This document shows positions 54,995 through 64,000 of a DNA stretch of 64,000 bases, in pieces (the stretch's first letter is position 1; the number at the start of each line of letters is the position of its first letter). The notes under the pieces were generated by a model. That model made no database searches. It was not told the origin of the DNA and saw only the letters and a list, made by a program, of their open reading frames with translations. The stretch is from Zea mays. Taxonomy: Eukaryota > Streptophyta > Magnoliopsida > Poales > Poaceae. A program made the position numbers and the translations under genes. The DNA lies in assembly GCF_902167145.1 (NCBI RefSeq), contig NC_050105.1, forward strand, positions 140,725,988 through 140,789,987. Direction: 5' to 3'.

Positions 54995-55040
54995 TCAAGC
55001 TGGTTCCATCGATAAAGGGATATACTGTTAGTGTGATATA

Positions 55041-55313
55041 CTGGTTCCATCAATAAGGGAACTTGGAGAAAAGGCACTTTCCAATGCAGTTAGACAGAGA
55101 AGGCATGGCTGTGATGTTATAATGCTGAAGGACCCCAAGAAGAGATTATGCCCTATAGTCTACCACCTCTCGTTATTTGTGGGCTTCACCGAGGGCGGGA
55201 AACATTTGGTGACATCAAACGACCTTCAGGCTGGGGACGTCTGCGAGATTGTTAAGGGGCCAGACGATGGTGAGCCGGTGTACTCTGTCCGGATGTGTGG
55301 TCACAAAATTTAA
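55041..55313 (+). pseudogene. Captured B3-domain fragment, copy 1
   Basis: Open from 55041 to a stop at 55311. It has the B3 pattern in order: LVPSIRELGEKALSN, HGCDVIMLKDPKKR, IVYHLSLFVGFTEGGKHL, SNDLQAGDVCEIVKG. It lacks the first B3 strands and any ATG context, so it is a fragment of a host B3-type transcription factor gene (subfamily not assigned). Confidence 0.75.
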
Positions 55314-56165
55314 AGCCGCCCCGGCTTCATCTGTGCGCTTCTCTTCTCTTATGTCGGCTACTAAGATCACTTAGCGACCCACCTAAGAGAAGAGAAGCAC
55401 ACACATGCAGCCGGGGCAGCTTTTAATTTTGTGACCACACATCCGGTCATAGTACACCGGCTCACCATCGTCTGGCCCCTTAACAAGCTCGCAGACGTCT
55501 TCAACCCGAAGGTCGTTTGCTATCACCAAATGTTTCCAGCCATCGGTGAAGCCCACAAATAACGGGAGGTGGTAGACTACAGGGCTTAATCTCTTCTTGG
55601 GGTACTTCAGCATTATAACATCACAGCCATGCTGAAGGACCCCAAGAAGAGATTAAGCCCTGTAGGACCCCAAGAAGATATTAAGCCCTGTGGACTACCA
55701 CCTCCCGTTATTTGTGGGCTTCACCGAGGGCGGGAAACATTTGGTGACATCAAACGACCTTCAGGCTGGGGACGTCTGCGAGATTGTTAAGGGGCCAGAC
55801 GATGGTGAGCCGGTGTACTCTGTCCGGATGTGTGGTCACAAAATTTAAAGCCGCCCCGGCTTCATCTGTGCGCTTCTCTTCTCTTATGTCGGCTACTAAG
55901 ATCACTTAGCGACCCACCTAAGAGAAGAGAAGCACACACATGCAGCCGGGGCAGCTTTTAATTTTGTGACCACACATCCGGTCATAGTACACCGGCTCAC
56001 CATCGTCTGGCCCCTTAACAAGCTCGCAGACGTCTTCAACCCGAAGGTCGTTTGCTATCACCAAATGTTTCCAGCCATCGGTGAAGCCCACAAATAACGG
56101 GAGGTGGTAGACTACAGGACTTAATCTCTTCTTGGGGTCTACACACTTAAGATTGTAGGAGCTAG
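55100..56165. repeat. Two inverted repeats built from the B3 fragment
   Basis: The B3 unit occurs four times: plus (55100-55380), minus (55381-55630), plus (55631-55919), minus (55920-56165). Each plus/minus pair has arms of about 230-250 bp meeting with almost no loop near 55380 and 55919. The two plus copies are near identical, as are the two minus copies, so the pair was later duplicated in tandem. Plus and minus copies differ more (for example TEGGKH versus TDGWKH in translation). Confidence 0.9.
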
Positions 56166-56386
56166 TGCTCAACTACTAGCATCTATAGATATGGACACAA
56201 GTCCAAATTTGGTGCTACTCGGCACCATCGATATCACTAGAAAAAAAATACATCAAAGAGATACACTTCCCAATAGTACTCGAAGATAGTTCATTGACTT
56301 GACACTCTCTAAGAGGTTCATACAAAATACATTATCTCTAAGAGTGAAACCTACGATACTCATATCGTGTTGTTTAGGACTAAACA

Positions 56387-56923
56387 TCAACAACCCCTTG
56401 ACTGGTCGCTATCATACTCAATTCCAAAATATTTTTCCAATATGTCGGCTTGAGTAAGGAGATCTGGGCATGGGAGTTCCTCCAAATCATCTGCAGCTTC
56501 ATCATCATCTTCAGCATATTGCAGGGCTTCATCTTGAATAATTTTAGCCCTCTTGGAGTCAGCATACTTTTTGATGGACAGAGCACACTTCTCAAGCATG
56601 TCGCATACATCTCCAATTTGAAACAAAGTGGTCTTAAGTGTGTACACCGATTCCGGTTCACTAGTATCCACAACCCCATCAGTCACTAGACTGCGAATGA
56701 TGTCAACATGTGTCTCGATGACTCGAACTGAGCTCTCAACCATGTCAAGTGGCTCTTTTTCCATCTCTAAAACTGAAAATGGCCAAGCCTCACAATCAAC
56801 ATTGAGATCGCAACAAAGGCAGGGATCAGAGGGAAAACAAGGATGTGGCTTATAGGGCAAAAAGAGGGGTCCAAATAACATTGTCATGGCTATGAACAAG
56901 TCAAAGATGGGAGATAAGAACAA
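56387..56923 (-). CDS. Unassigned reading frame in the CACTA element
   Basis: 178 residues, of which the part after about residue 50 looks genuinely coding: acidic, helical, with EMEKEPLDMVESSVRVIE, LVTDGVVDTSEPESVY, and a run of acidic residues (YAEDDDEAADDLEELPCPD). No domain recognised. It lies on the same strand as, and upstream of, the Transposase_24 gene, so it could be an upstream exon or a second captured gene piece. Confidence 0.4.
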   Translation of the reverse strand: MFLSPIFDLFIAMTMLFGPLFLPYKPHPCFPSDPCLCCDLNVDCEAWPFSVLEMEKEPLDMVESSVRVIETHVDIIRSLVTDGVVDTSEPESVYTLKTTLFQIGDVCDMLEKCALSIKKYADSKRAKIIQDEALQYAEDDDEAADDLEELPCPDLLTQADILEKYFGIEYDSDQSRGC

Positions 56924-57353
56924 GTCTTATAACATAGGGTTGGGAAGCAAAGATAGGTAGTCAAAAAACTAAGAAGGGAGATAAGAACAAGTCTTATAAC
57001 ATAGGGAGATAATAACATTGCCATGGCTATGTACTTCCATGATGTATGTGGCCATAAACACTAAAAATAGACTTGTTTCCCCAATCACTATGGAGATTTT
57101 CTACCAAGAAGGGGTCCTAGTAGTTGCATCAACTATCCATGACAAAATTCTTCATAAGCATAATTACCAACATTTAATCACAAGGGATACAAGCTACTAA
57201 AGCAAAAATGATGACCTTAACAAAATATGTAAGTGAAAACACCAACAATATAATTATAATGACCAACATTAACAATATAAGATTAACAATAATTAAGGCA
57301 GGACTAGCAAAAACAAGTAATGAAGGCATGAATTTTTAACAAGTAATTAAGGC

Positions 57354-57833
57354 ATGATCAAGGAGTGCACCGAGGGCTCGGAGATGGGCACGGCGGCGCA
57401 CTCGGCGCTCGGGCTCGGCGGCGCTCGGGCTCGAGGATGGGGACGGCGGCGCTTGGCCTCGGAGACGGTGGCACTTGGGCTCGGGGACGGGGAAGGGGAC
57501 GGTGGCGCACTCGGAGATGGGCACGGCGGCGCGCTCGGGCTCGGGTACGGGGAAGGGGACGGTGGCGCACTCGGAGATGGGCTCGGCGGCGCTCGGGCTC
57601 GGGGACGGGGAAGGGGACGGTGGCGCACTCGGAGATGGGCTCGGCGGCGCTCGGGCTCGGGGACGGGGTGGAGGGCGCCTCGGATGACGGTGGCGCTCGG
57701 GGACGGGGACGGGCGCCCAGCTCGGAGACGGTGGTGGTTGGGCTCGGGCTCGGCGACGGCGTGGAGGGCGCTCACGGCTCGGAGACGGGGACGGGAACGG
57801 CGGCGAAGTATCAGCTCCTGGCGAAAACACTAA
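57354..57833 (-). other. GC-rich minisatellite / proline-rich leader of the minus transcript
   Basis: Units of about 58-60 bp built on GGGGAAGGGGACGGTGGC start at 57489, 57549 and 57607, with degenerate copies on both sides. All three minus frames are open and Pro/Ser/Arg-rich, so coding cannot be judged. It lies 20 bp downstream of a minus-strand TATA box, so it may be first-exon sequence. Confidence 0.5.
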
Positions 57834-57854
57834 ACCCTAAGCCACCGTACCGAC

Positions 57855-57866
57855 GCTTTTATATAG
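57855..57866 (-). promoter_or_regulatory. TATA box, minus direction
   Basis: CTATATAAAAGC on minus, just outside the left arm of the internal palindrome; it would drive the minus-strand genes of the CACTA element. Confidence 0.6.
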
Positions 57867-57870
57867 TAAA

Positions 57871-58039
57871 CACATCACAGGCGGATTTTAAGAACAACCG
57901 CTTGTGATGTATAACATCGCAAGCGGTTTTCTATGTCGACCGCCTGTGATATGTAAACATCACAGGCGGTCGACATAGAAAACCGCTTGTGATGTTATAC
58001 ATCACAAGCGGTTTTTCTTAAAATCCGCCTGTGATGTGT
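57871..58039. promoter_or_regulatory. Internal palindrome of the CACTA subterminal motif
   Basis: 169 bp, nearly symmetric about 57955, made of CATCACAGGCGG / AACCGCTTGTGATG motifs identical in type to those at the element's ends. It separates two outward-facing TATA boxes (57855-57866 minus, 58044-58053 plus). Confidence 0.85.
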
Positions 58040-58043
58040 ATGT

Positions 58044-58053
58044 AGTATAAAAG
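58044..58053 (+). promoter_or_regulatory. TATA box of the TnpD gene
   Basis: AGTATAAAAG right next to the palindrome, 510 bp upstream of the TnpD ATG; the leader between holds a possible 5' intron. Confidence 0.6.
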
Positions 58054-58562
58054 GCTCGGTTCCAGCGCAGGAACCCTAACTTCCGGAGCCCGACGCCGCT
58101 AGGCTGCACAGTACTGTAGCGGCGGCGGATTTTTTTGATCTACGGGGAAAAGGTTTTGTTTTTGATTTTCGGGCTTGATTTCAAGAGTTTATGCATATAT
58201 ATGATCTCCGTTTGTTTTATTTCTCATTTTGATACGATTTTTTGCCTCAATTTTGTAATATAGACCGGAATTGAAGAAAAACTCAGGAATTCCAAGATTT
58301 AGACTTGTAGTTGATCTGATTTAAAGATTTTTTTGAAGAGTTGTCTCACCTCAAGGTACCTATATTGCTGCAATCTTGTTTCATTTTCATGCACATTAAT
58401 TCGTTCATGATTTAGGGATTAAATTCAATTAATTAGGGATATTTTAAAAATTTTTGTCTCATATACTAGGTACATCTCGATATGATCTTGTTTCACTTTC
58501 ATGAACATTTATTTTTTCATGTTACATCTCGATATTGACGTTAATCAATATAGGGATAGGTA

Positions 58563-61500
58563 ATGGCGGACCGAGGTTGGATGTACAATGTGCCAAGACC
58601 ACATCCGTCGTACATTCGAAATTTGAGAAGCTTTATTGAAGCGGCCAACAAGCACGCGAATTTGCGAAAGAGCAAGGAGATATTATGTCCGTGCATCGAT
58701 TGTGATAATAAGATAGCTTGGAGAGATATAGGAGTAATCCAATCACATCTGCTAAAAAGAGGGTTTAAAAACAATTACACGATATGGTCAGAACATGGTG
58801 AGTTGGATCCGTGTGAAGTGCCTGGTAATGACGAGAGAGTTGTCGGAATTTTAGATCTTAAAGTTGATGGTGAAGTGGATAATGTGGATGCTAATCAAGA
58901 ATTTGAAGAATTTGATTGTGAAGAGATGTTGCGCCATATGGAACCAGAAATGTTAAGTTCTGTGGGATCGCAGAAAGGGCTATCTAAAATGGAGGGACTG
59001 GAAAGTGCCTCAAAAGAACCTTTATATGATGAATCAAATGGTTGTGACAAAGAGTTTACTACACTGCGTACAGTTCTAGAACTTCTGAAGTTGAAGGCTA
59101 GCGCCGGATGGTCTGATACTAGCTTCACAGATCTTTTGAATTTTCTGTCTCAATTACTACCAAAACCCAACAAACTACCAACAAGCACTTATAAAGCGAA
59201 GAAGCTTATATCTCCCATAGCTCTGGGTGTGCAAAAAATTCATGCATGTCCGAACCATTGTATTCTGTATCGTGGCGATTTTGAGAACGCATCAAGATGC
59301 CCAGTTTGCAATGTCAGTCGATACAAGAAGAGCTACAATCAAGACTGTGTAAAAAAATTCCCGAAGAAAAATAAAAACAAGAAATCCACTATTGGACCTG
59401 AAAGTGACGATGACACTTTTGATGACATGGATGGGAAAAAGAAGTCAAAGAACCCAGCTTTGGTGATGTGGTATCTTCCAGTAATTGATCGCTTAAAACG
59501 TTTGTTCTCAAACCCTAGGGAGGCTGAGCTTATGCGTTGGCATGCTGAAAATCGCAAGCAGAATAACAAACAGATTCGACACCCTGCTGATGCATCACAA
59601 TGGAAAAATTTCGATCTTATGTATCCTGAGTTTGCCAAAGAAACCAGAAATGTAAGATTTGCTTTGGGTACAGACGGAATGAATCCATTTGGTGAAAAAA
59701 GAAGTGTACATAGCACCTGGCCCGTGACTTTAACGATGTACAACCTTCCATCATGGCTGTGTCACAAAAGAAAGTATATTATGTTGACTATTCTTATTCA
59801 AGGTCCGAAATCAGCTGGTGTTGATATTGATGTGTTCCTAGAACCTCTTATGGAAGATATGACAAAGCTCTGGAATGAAGGAGTTAGAATATGGGATGAG
59901 TATTGCCGTGAGTATTTCAACTTAAGAGCAATTATATTTGTTACCATCCATGATTCTCCCGGTGGCGCCACACTATCAGGGCAAAAGACTAAAGGAAAGA
60001 ATGGTTGTGTAGTGTGCGTCGATGGAACTGCTTCCATGTACCTTAAATCATCCAAGAAGTTGGTGTTCATGGGACACAGACGGTTCTTGATGAAGCAGCA
60101 TAAGTACCGAAAGATGAAAGAGGAATTTAACAATCAACTGGAAAGTGAAGGTGCACCAAAGCCTTATAGTGGGAAACTTGTTTTTGAAATTGTAAAGAAC
60201 ATTCATGTTGTATTCGGAAAGGGAAAAAACAAAGGAGAAAAGAGAAAGAGAACTGACCCTTCAACTTACACAACTTTCAAGAAGCAATCAATATTTTTCA
60301 AGTACCTCCCATACTGGAAGGATATGGAAATTTGCCACAGCATTGATTTGATGCATGTAACAAAAAATGTTTTTGACAGCATCATTGGAACCTTGTTGGG
60401 CATGCCGAGTAAGACAAAAGACGGACTTAAATCACGCAATGATCTAGTAGATCTTCAAATCAGACCGGAACTTCATCCAGTGGATAGTGGCAAAGGGAAG
60501 CCTTACCTCCCCCCAGCTAGCTACAACTTGTCAGTTGAGGAGAGAACAAAGATTTGCAAATGTTTGCGTGGGGTCAAAGTGCCCACAGGTTTCTCATCCA
60601 ATATCAGCAGACTAGTCAGGATGAAGGACTTGTCTCTATTTGGCTACAACTCTCATGACTGTCATGTGATGATGACGGTGTTCCTCCCAATTGCGGTAAG
60701 AGCCCTCAAAACAGAACATGTCAAAGTTGTCATCACACGCTTGTGTTACTTTTTCAATGCGGTTTCACAAAAAGTAATAGCTTTAGAAGACTTGGACTAT
60801 CTAAAGGCATACATCATCGAGACTATGTGCAAGCTTGAAATGTGTTTTCCTCCATCATTTTTTGATATGCAAGTACACCTAATCATACATCTCGTGGATC
60901 AGATAAAAATATTAGGGCCACTATATTTACATCATATGTTTCAGTTGGAGCGATACCTGGGAGTATTAAAAGGTTATGTGCGAAATCACGCTCACCCAGA
61001 GGGTTCAATCATGGAGGGATACACTACAGAAGAAGTGATTGAGAGCTGTATAGACTACATCAGTGACGGAACAATGATAGGTGTGCCTGTACCTAAACAT
61101 GAGGGTAAACTATGTGGGAGAGGGAGAATGGGCAAGAAAACTTTTCGCGTTGAGGATTACAAGCTAGTACATTGTGCTCATGGTAGTGTACTACAACATC
61201 TCACGATAGCCGAGCCTTACATAGAGGAACACCTGAATGAGCTTCGTAAAGAAAATCAGAACCGCACAGAGGACTGGATCATGAGGGAGCACAAACATCG
61301 TTTCAGCGAATGGTTAATGGACAAAAACATCCCATTCGGAGACTCTTCGGATGAGAAAACAATGAAGAATTTGGCTTCTGGGCCATCGTGTTTTGTGACA
61401 TCATGGCAAGCATATGACATCAATGGGTACACATTCTACACTAAATCAAAAGACATGAAAAGTGTTGCACAAAATAGCGGTGTTCGTATCGATGCTTTTG

Positions 61501-61928
61501 ACCTACATGGACAGAAGACCACATATTTTGGATTCATAGAGGAAATATGGGAACTTGATTATGGCCCAAGCATGAAAATACCCTTGTTTAAGTGCCAATG
61601 GGTACAACATCCCGTGGGGGTGATAGTGGATAACTACGGACTCACACTGGTAGACTTAAAGAAAGTAGGATATAAAGATGACCCGTGGGTTCTCGCCGAA
61701 TGTGTTGCACAAGTGTTCTATGTACTCGATCCAGCAGATGAGAAGATGCATGTAGTTATTTCTGGAAAGCAAAAAATTGTTGGAGTTGAGAATGTGGGAG
61801 ACCAAGATGAGGAATACAATAAGTATGAAGAGATGTTCGTCTTTAACGGTCCAGAGAGAATCAAGCGTGTGGAAAAGAAAATTGATAAGAACTTAAAGCC
61901 ATACATGCGGAAAAATGGTAGTTCATGA
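58563..61928 (+). CDS. CACTA TnpD-type transposase
   Basis: Single open frame of 1121 residues, the family's usual size. In order: transposase-associated domain (residues 1-80: WMYNVPRPHPSY, CPCIDCDNK), a zinc-ribbon-like segment CPNHCILYR with CPVCNVSRYKK near 250, and Transposase_21 from about 290 (MRWHAENRK; LGTDGMNPFG near 370; FVTIHDSPGG near 465; GKNGCVVC). DUF4218 lies from about 695 (SHDCHVMMTVFLPIAVRAL, then HMFQLERYLGVLKGYVRN). DUF4216 is near 995-1050 (LFKCQWVQHPVG). No stop or frameshift. The expected role is binding and cutting the CACTA ends in the nucleus. The start at 58563 directly precedes the conserved W-M-Y. Confidence 0.95.
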   Translation: MADRGWMYNVPRPHPSYIRNLRSFIEAANKHANLRKSKEILCPCIDCDNKIAWRDIGVIQSHLLKRGFKNNYTIWSEHGELDPCEVPGNDERVVGILDLKVDGEVDNVDANQEFEEFDCEEMLRHMEPEMLSSVGSQKGLSKMEGLESASKEPLYDESNGCDKEFTTLRTVLELLKLKASAGWSDTSFTDLLNFLSQLLPKPNKLPTSTYKAKKLISPIALGVQKIHACPNHCILYRGDFENASRCPVCNVSRYKKSYNQDCVKKFPKKNKNKKSTIGPESDDDTFDDMDGKKKSKNPALVMWYLPVIDRLKRLFSNPREAELMRWHAENRKQNNKQIRHPADASQWKNFDLMYPEFAKETRNVRFALGTDGMNPFGEKRSVHSTWPVTLTMYNLPSWLCHKRKYIMLTILIQGPKSAGVDIDVFLEPLMEDMTKLWNEGVRIWDEYCREYFNLRAIIFVTIHDSPGGATLSGQKTKGKNGCVVCVDGTASMYLKSSKKLVFMGHRRFLMKQHKYRKMKEEFNNQLESEGAPKPYSGKLVFEIVKNIHVVFGKGKNKGEKRKRTDPSTYTTFKKQSIFFKYLPYWKDMEICHSIDLMHVTKNVFDSIIGTLLGMPSKTKDGLKSRNDLVDLQIRPELHPVDSGKGKPYLPPASYNLSVEERTKICKCLRGVKVPTGFSSNISRLVRMKDLSLFGYNSHDCHVMMTVFLPIAVRALKTEHVKVVITRLCYFFNAVSQKVIALEDLDYLKAYIIETMCKLEMCFPPSFFDMQVHLIIHLVDQIKILGPLYLHHMFQLERYLGVLKGYVRNHAHPEGSIMEGYTTEEVIESCIDYISDGTMIGVPVPKHEGKLCGRGRMGKKTFRVEDYKLVHCAHGSVLQHLTIAEPYIEEHLNELRKENQNRTEDWIMREHKHRFSEWLMDKNIPFGDSSDEKTMKNLASGPSCFVTSWQAYDINGYTFYTKSKDMKSVAQNSGVRIDAFDLHGQKTTYFGFIEEIWELDYGPSMKIPLFKCQWVQHPVGVIVDNYGLTLVDLKKVGYKDDPWVLAECVAQVFYVLDPADEKMHVVISGKQKIVGVENVGDQDEEYNKYEEMFVFNGPERIKRVEKKIDKNLKPYMRKNGSS

Positions 61929-62160
61929 AAAATTGTATGAATCAAATTGTATTTGTTATCATGTATGATCGACTATGAATTGTGGTTGCCAATTAATTTA
62001 AAATCTCTCTAGTTATCTATGTGTGCTATTATAATTCATTTAAATTGTATTTGCATATTATTGTTAAAAATTAAATATTAATTCATTTAAATTGTATTTG
62101 CATATTTCTGTTAAAAATTAAAATTATTTTCATATTTAAATTGTATTTTCATAATTTTAC
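61929..62160. other. 3' flank of TnpD
   Basis: AT-rich, with the unit AATTCATTTAAATTGTATTTG repeated with variation (from 62033) three times; probably 3' UTR. Confidence 0.5.
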
Positions 62161-62340
62161 AATCACAGGCGGTTTTGTCTTAGGGTCCGCTTGTGAAAAG
62201 GATAGAGCATCACAGGCGGTCCTAAACAAAAACCGCTTGTGATACTATTACATCACAGGCGTACTAAACCGCCTGGGACATCACAGGCGGTTTTCTAACC
62301 GAACCGCCTGTGATGTAAAAATCCTACCGCTTGTATAGAG
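62160..62340. repeat. CACTA right subterminal repeats
   Basis: About eight CACAGGCGGT motifs in both orientations, mirroring the left end. Confidence 0.85.
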
Positions 62341-62356
62341 CCAAATTGTACTAGTG

Positions 62357-62658
62357 CCTCTACCGTGGCTCGGCGCCAGGCATAGTTAACGTGGTCGGTC
62401 AGTTATGGTGGGTCAGTCTCAGGCCAGGCGACAGATCCACTCGAGTGATTTCCCTTCGGTTCGCCTGGCCCCCCCCGTCTTGCTCCGCCACGCCCTACCC
62501 CGGGCTCGGTGCCTCGGGGTTCGTCCGAGGGCAGGCTCTTCCATGGCAGATGTTTCCTTCCTCATCCTACTGACCGATGGGCCCTGGTTGCCAGAGGCCT
62601 CTTCCCAGCGGCCTTGCTTACCCGTGGGCCCTAGGGACCGGGACCTTTTCCCTGACAA
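62357..62658 (-). repeat. Inner part of the LTR split by the CACTA element
   Basis: Continues the sequence interrupted at 50992 and ends TGACA at 62658. On minus the LTR starts TGTCAGGG, a common start of grass Gypsy LTRs. Confidence 0.6.
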
Positions 62659-62682
62659 TAGCCCCTAAGCCCCCGAGGGGAG
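62659..62682 (-). other. Polypurine tract next to the split LTR
   Basis: On minus, the 24-base tract contains CTCGGGGGCTTAGGGGCTAT and abuts the LTR start TGTCAGGG; this is the usual form in grass Gypsy elements. Confidence 0.65.
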
Positions 62683-64000
62683 AGTGTCTCCACTTGGGGT
62701 TGATGAAGGGTCGGATAACGTTTGCCCTTCCACCCCTTGAGAGACTATGGTACTTATGCTTTCGAGACTCGAACCACTGACGCGACTCGTTGTCTCTCGA
62801 GCAGAGTCAGGCACATTTGTCCCTTTATAAGTTCGGGTGGGTGTCCGCTTGTTGGTCACTCTCGAGCCCATTTCTCTCTGGTTCCTTTCTCGAATGGTCT
62901 TTTCAGTTGGGTTGGTCGGTAGATAGCGGGTCGGTGGGATGTCGCACCGTGTTGGTCGGGAGCCAAGATAAGTCTGTCTGTGTAAGGTTCTTTATCCTTT
63001 TCCCTAGGATGAGTCTGATACTTCCTCCCCTCATTTCTTTTGCCGCAGGGCGGCCCCCATCGACCAAGAGGTTACGCCACCCTTTGTTGGATCGTTGTGG
63101 CTGGACCCTCTATCCCGTCTCCCTCTTCCTTGGGAGTCCTGAGAGAGTTGCGATGTCTTCCACGCGGCGCAGGAGGCTACCGAAGTTGAGGTCGATGGTC
63201 GCATCATTTGTAAGGCAGTTGCCCTCTAGATTTATTGGCCTTTTTTACCCTGTCTGTCTTTTCTAGAAGCCTTGCAGGCTGAGCTGGAGAGGTTGTGCCA
63301 CCGCTTGGGTCAGGTTCTGGACTACGTCGGGGCACACGATTCCTCTTTGGTGGAACACTTAGACAATGTCATGTGTCGTATCCAAGACATTGTTGATTTT
63401 GGTGTTCACCGGGGAGCCGTGGTGGCGCTGCTCATTGGGGAGCTCCTATCCGGCTGTGGCCTTCACGATGACGTCGATCCCCCTCATCCCTCTCAGACGA
63501 AGGGCTAGAGGACGTGCTAGAGGGTTTTAAGGAGGCGGGTAGTCGTGTTGTGTAGAGGTTCTCTGCGGACGACGTTGTGCGCAGCGCTCGTTGACCGTAG
63601 TGTAACGTGGCTCGACACTGCCTCCCAGAGGGAATAATAAATAATTATTTCTTTTTGTCCCCCTTTTTTGTGTTCGTGTCACAATATCTAGGGTCCTTCT
63701 TTCGTAAACCTTATCGAGTGTCACCCCTTTGAAGAAGGGAGGAAAGGAGCTTCGGCAACCACGTCTTCCCTTCACACCTCGTGGGTTTCCCTATTAGCCA
63801 ACGCCTTCCTCTATCCGTTGTTCGCCCATGGATCAAGGTGAAACTCCTTGGGGAGGTAGTTCGGGTATATGGTATGATGGTTCCGTCCTTTCCTCGGGTT
63901 TCCGTTACTCCTCTTACCTTCCCCAATCATTTCCCGGTTCTCTTTTAGGGTGGCGGTTTGCCCATCTAAAGCACAAAAGGAGTTTTGGTTCTATGCTCCA
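62683..64000 (-). mobile_element. Internal region of an LTR retrotransposon, running off the window
   Basis: No pol motif is visible, as expected near the 3' LTR. On plus, i.e. antisense to the element, 63272-63508 reads QAELERLCHRLGQVLDYVG, then GVHRGAVVALLIGELLSG. This resembles the antisense frame found before the 3' LTR in some grass Tat-type Gypsy elements, here short and probably decayed. Confidence 0.45.

Larger units (their letters stand above)
50993..62356. mobile_element. Complete CACTA (En/Spm) transposon, candidate autonomous
   Basis: 11,364 bp. The left end starts CACTACTACAGGTATCC; the right end, inverted, starts CACTAGTACAATTTGG; both continue CTCTATACA(G/A)GCGG. The 3-bp duplication is CCT (50990-50992, 62357-62359). 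Contents: a plus-strand intact TnpD-type transposase; a minus-strand Transposase_24 plus C48 protease gene; captured B3 sequence in inverted repeats; an unassigned minus frame; a GC-rich minisatellite; and subterminal CACAGGCGGT motifs at both ends and in an internal palindrome. Both main genes are open, so the element may be functional. Confidence 0.95.

Noticed and set aside
55122..56172. Four separate small genes (63-84 residues)
   Set aside because: They are copies of one B3 fragment in alternating orientation, not independent genes.
57347..57907. Proline- and glycine-rich frames on both strands
   Set aside because: All six frames are open because of the minisatellite; coding cannot be claimed for any of them.

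Overview
The window is plant nuclear DNA from a grass. Spliced genes have GC-rich first exons and GT-AG introns, and they sit among nested LTR retrotransposons, a LINE, hAT and CACTA DNA transposons and MITEs. Repeat density and element types suggest a large-genome panicoid such as maize (Zea) or a close relative. That is inference; no marker sequence fixes the species.

Layout. (1) 1-3000: the 5' part of a DUF630/DUF632 (N-myristoylated, bZIP-like) gene on the minus strand, running off the left edge, plus its 5' flank. (2) 5331-14669: a complete, very young Gypsy element of the Tat type (dual RNase H) with 714-bp LTRs that differ at one base by eye and target duplication AGTGC. (3) 14675-18900: gene-free DNA with a Tourist-like MITE. 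(4) 18951-21028: an intact lysine/histidine-transporter-like amino acid permease, 5 exons. (5) 22445-25600: an intact SKU5-similar multicopper-oxidase-like gene, 8 exons. (6) 26880-46178: one decayed LINE that has received four insertions: a hAT remnant, a SIRE-like Copia element, a small Copia element carrying host-like gene fragments, and a solo LTR. (7) 46597-50056: a GDSL esterase/lipase gene that looks intact except for a 1790-bp hAT-like element in exon 2. (8) 50401-64000: an LTR retrotransposon in minus orientation whose 3' LTR is split by a complete 11.4-kb CACTA element (50993-62356, duplication CCT).

The CACTA element is the most unusual object. It has an intact single-exon transposase (TnpD type) on plus and, on minus, a gene I can splice into a 1030-residue Transposase_24 + Ulp1/C48 protease protein. 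It also carries a captured B3-domain fragment amplified into two inverted repeats, and a 169-bp palindrome of its own subterminal motif between two divergent TATA boxes. The small Copia element (37415-42098) is the other: it has no recognisable gag and instead holds a STELLO/DUF288-like fragment and an Sm-like domain fused ahead of its protease.

The relative order of insertions can be read from nesting and LTR divergence: LINE first; then the hAT remnant and the small Copia (about 3% LTR difference); then the SIRE-like Copia (about 1.3%); and the Gypsy most recently (1 of 714). All domain calls rest on motif recognition by eye.
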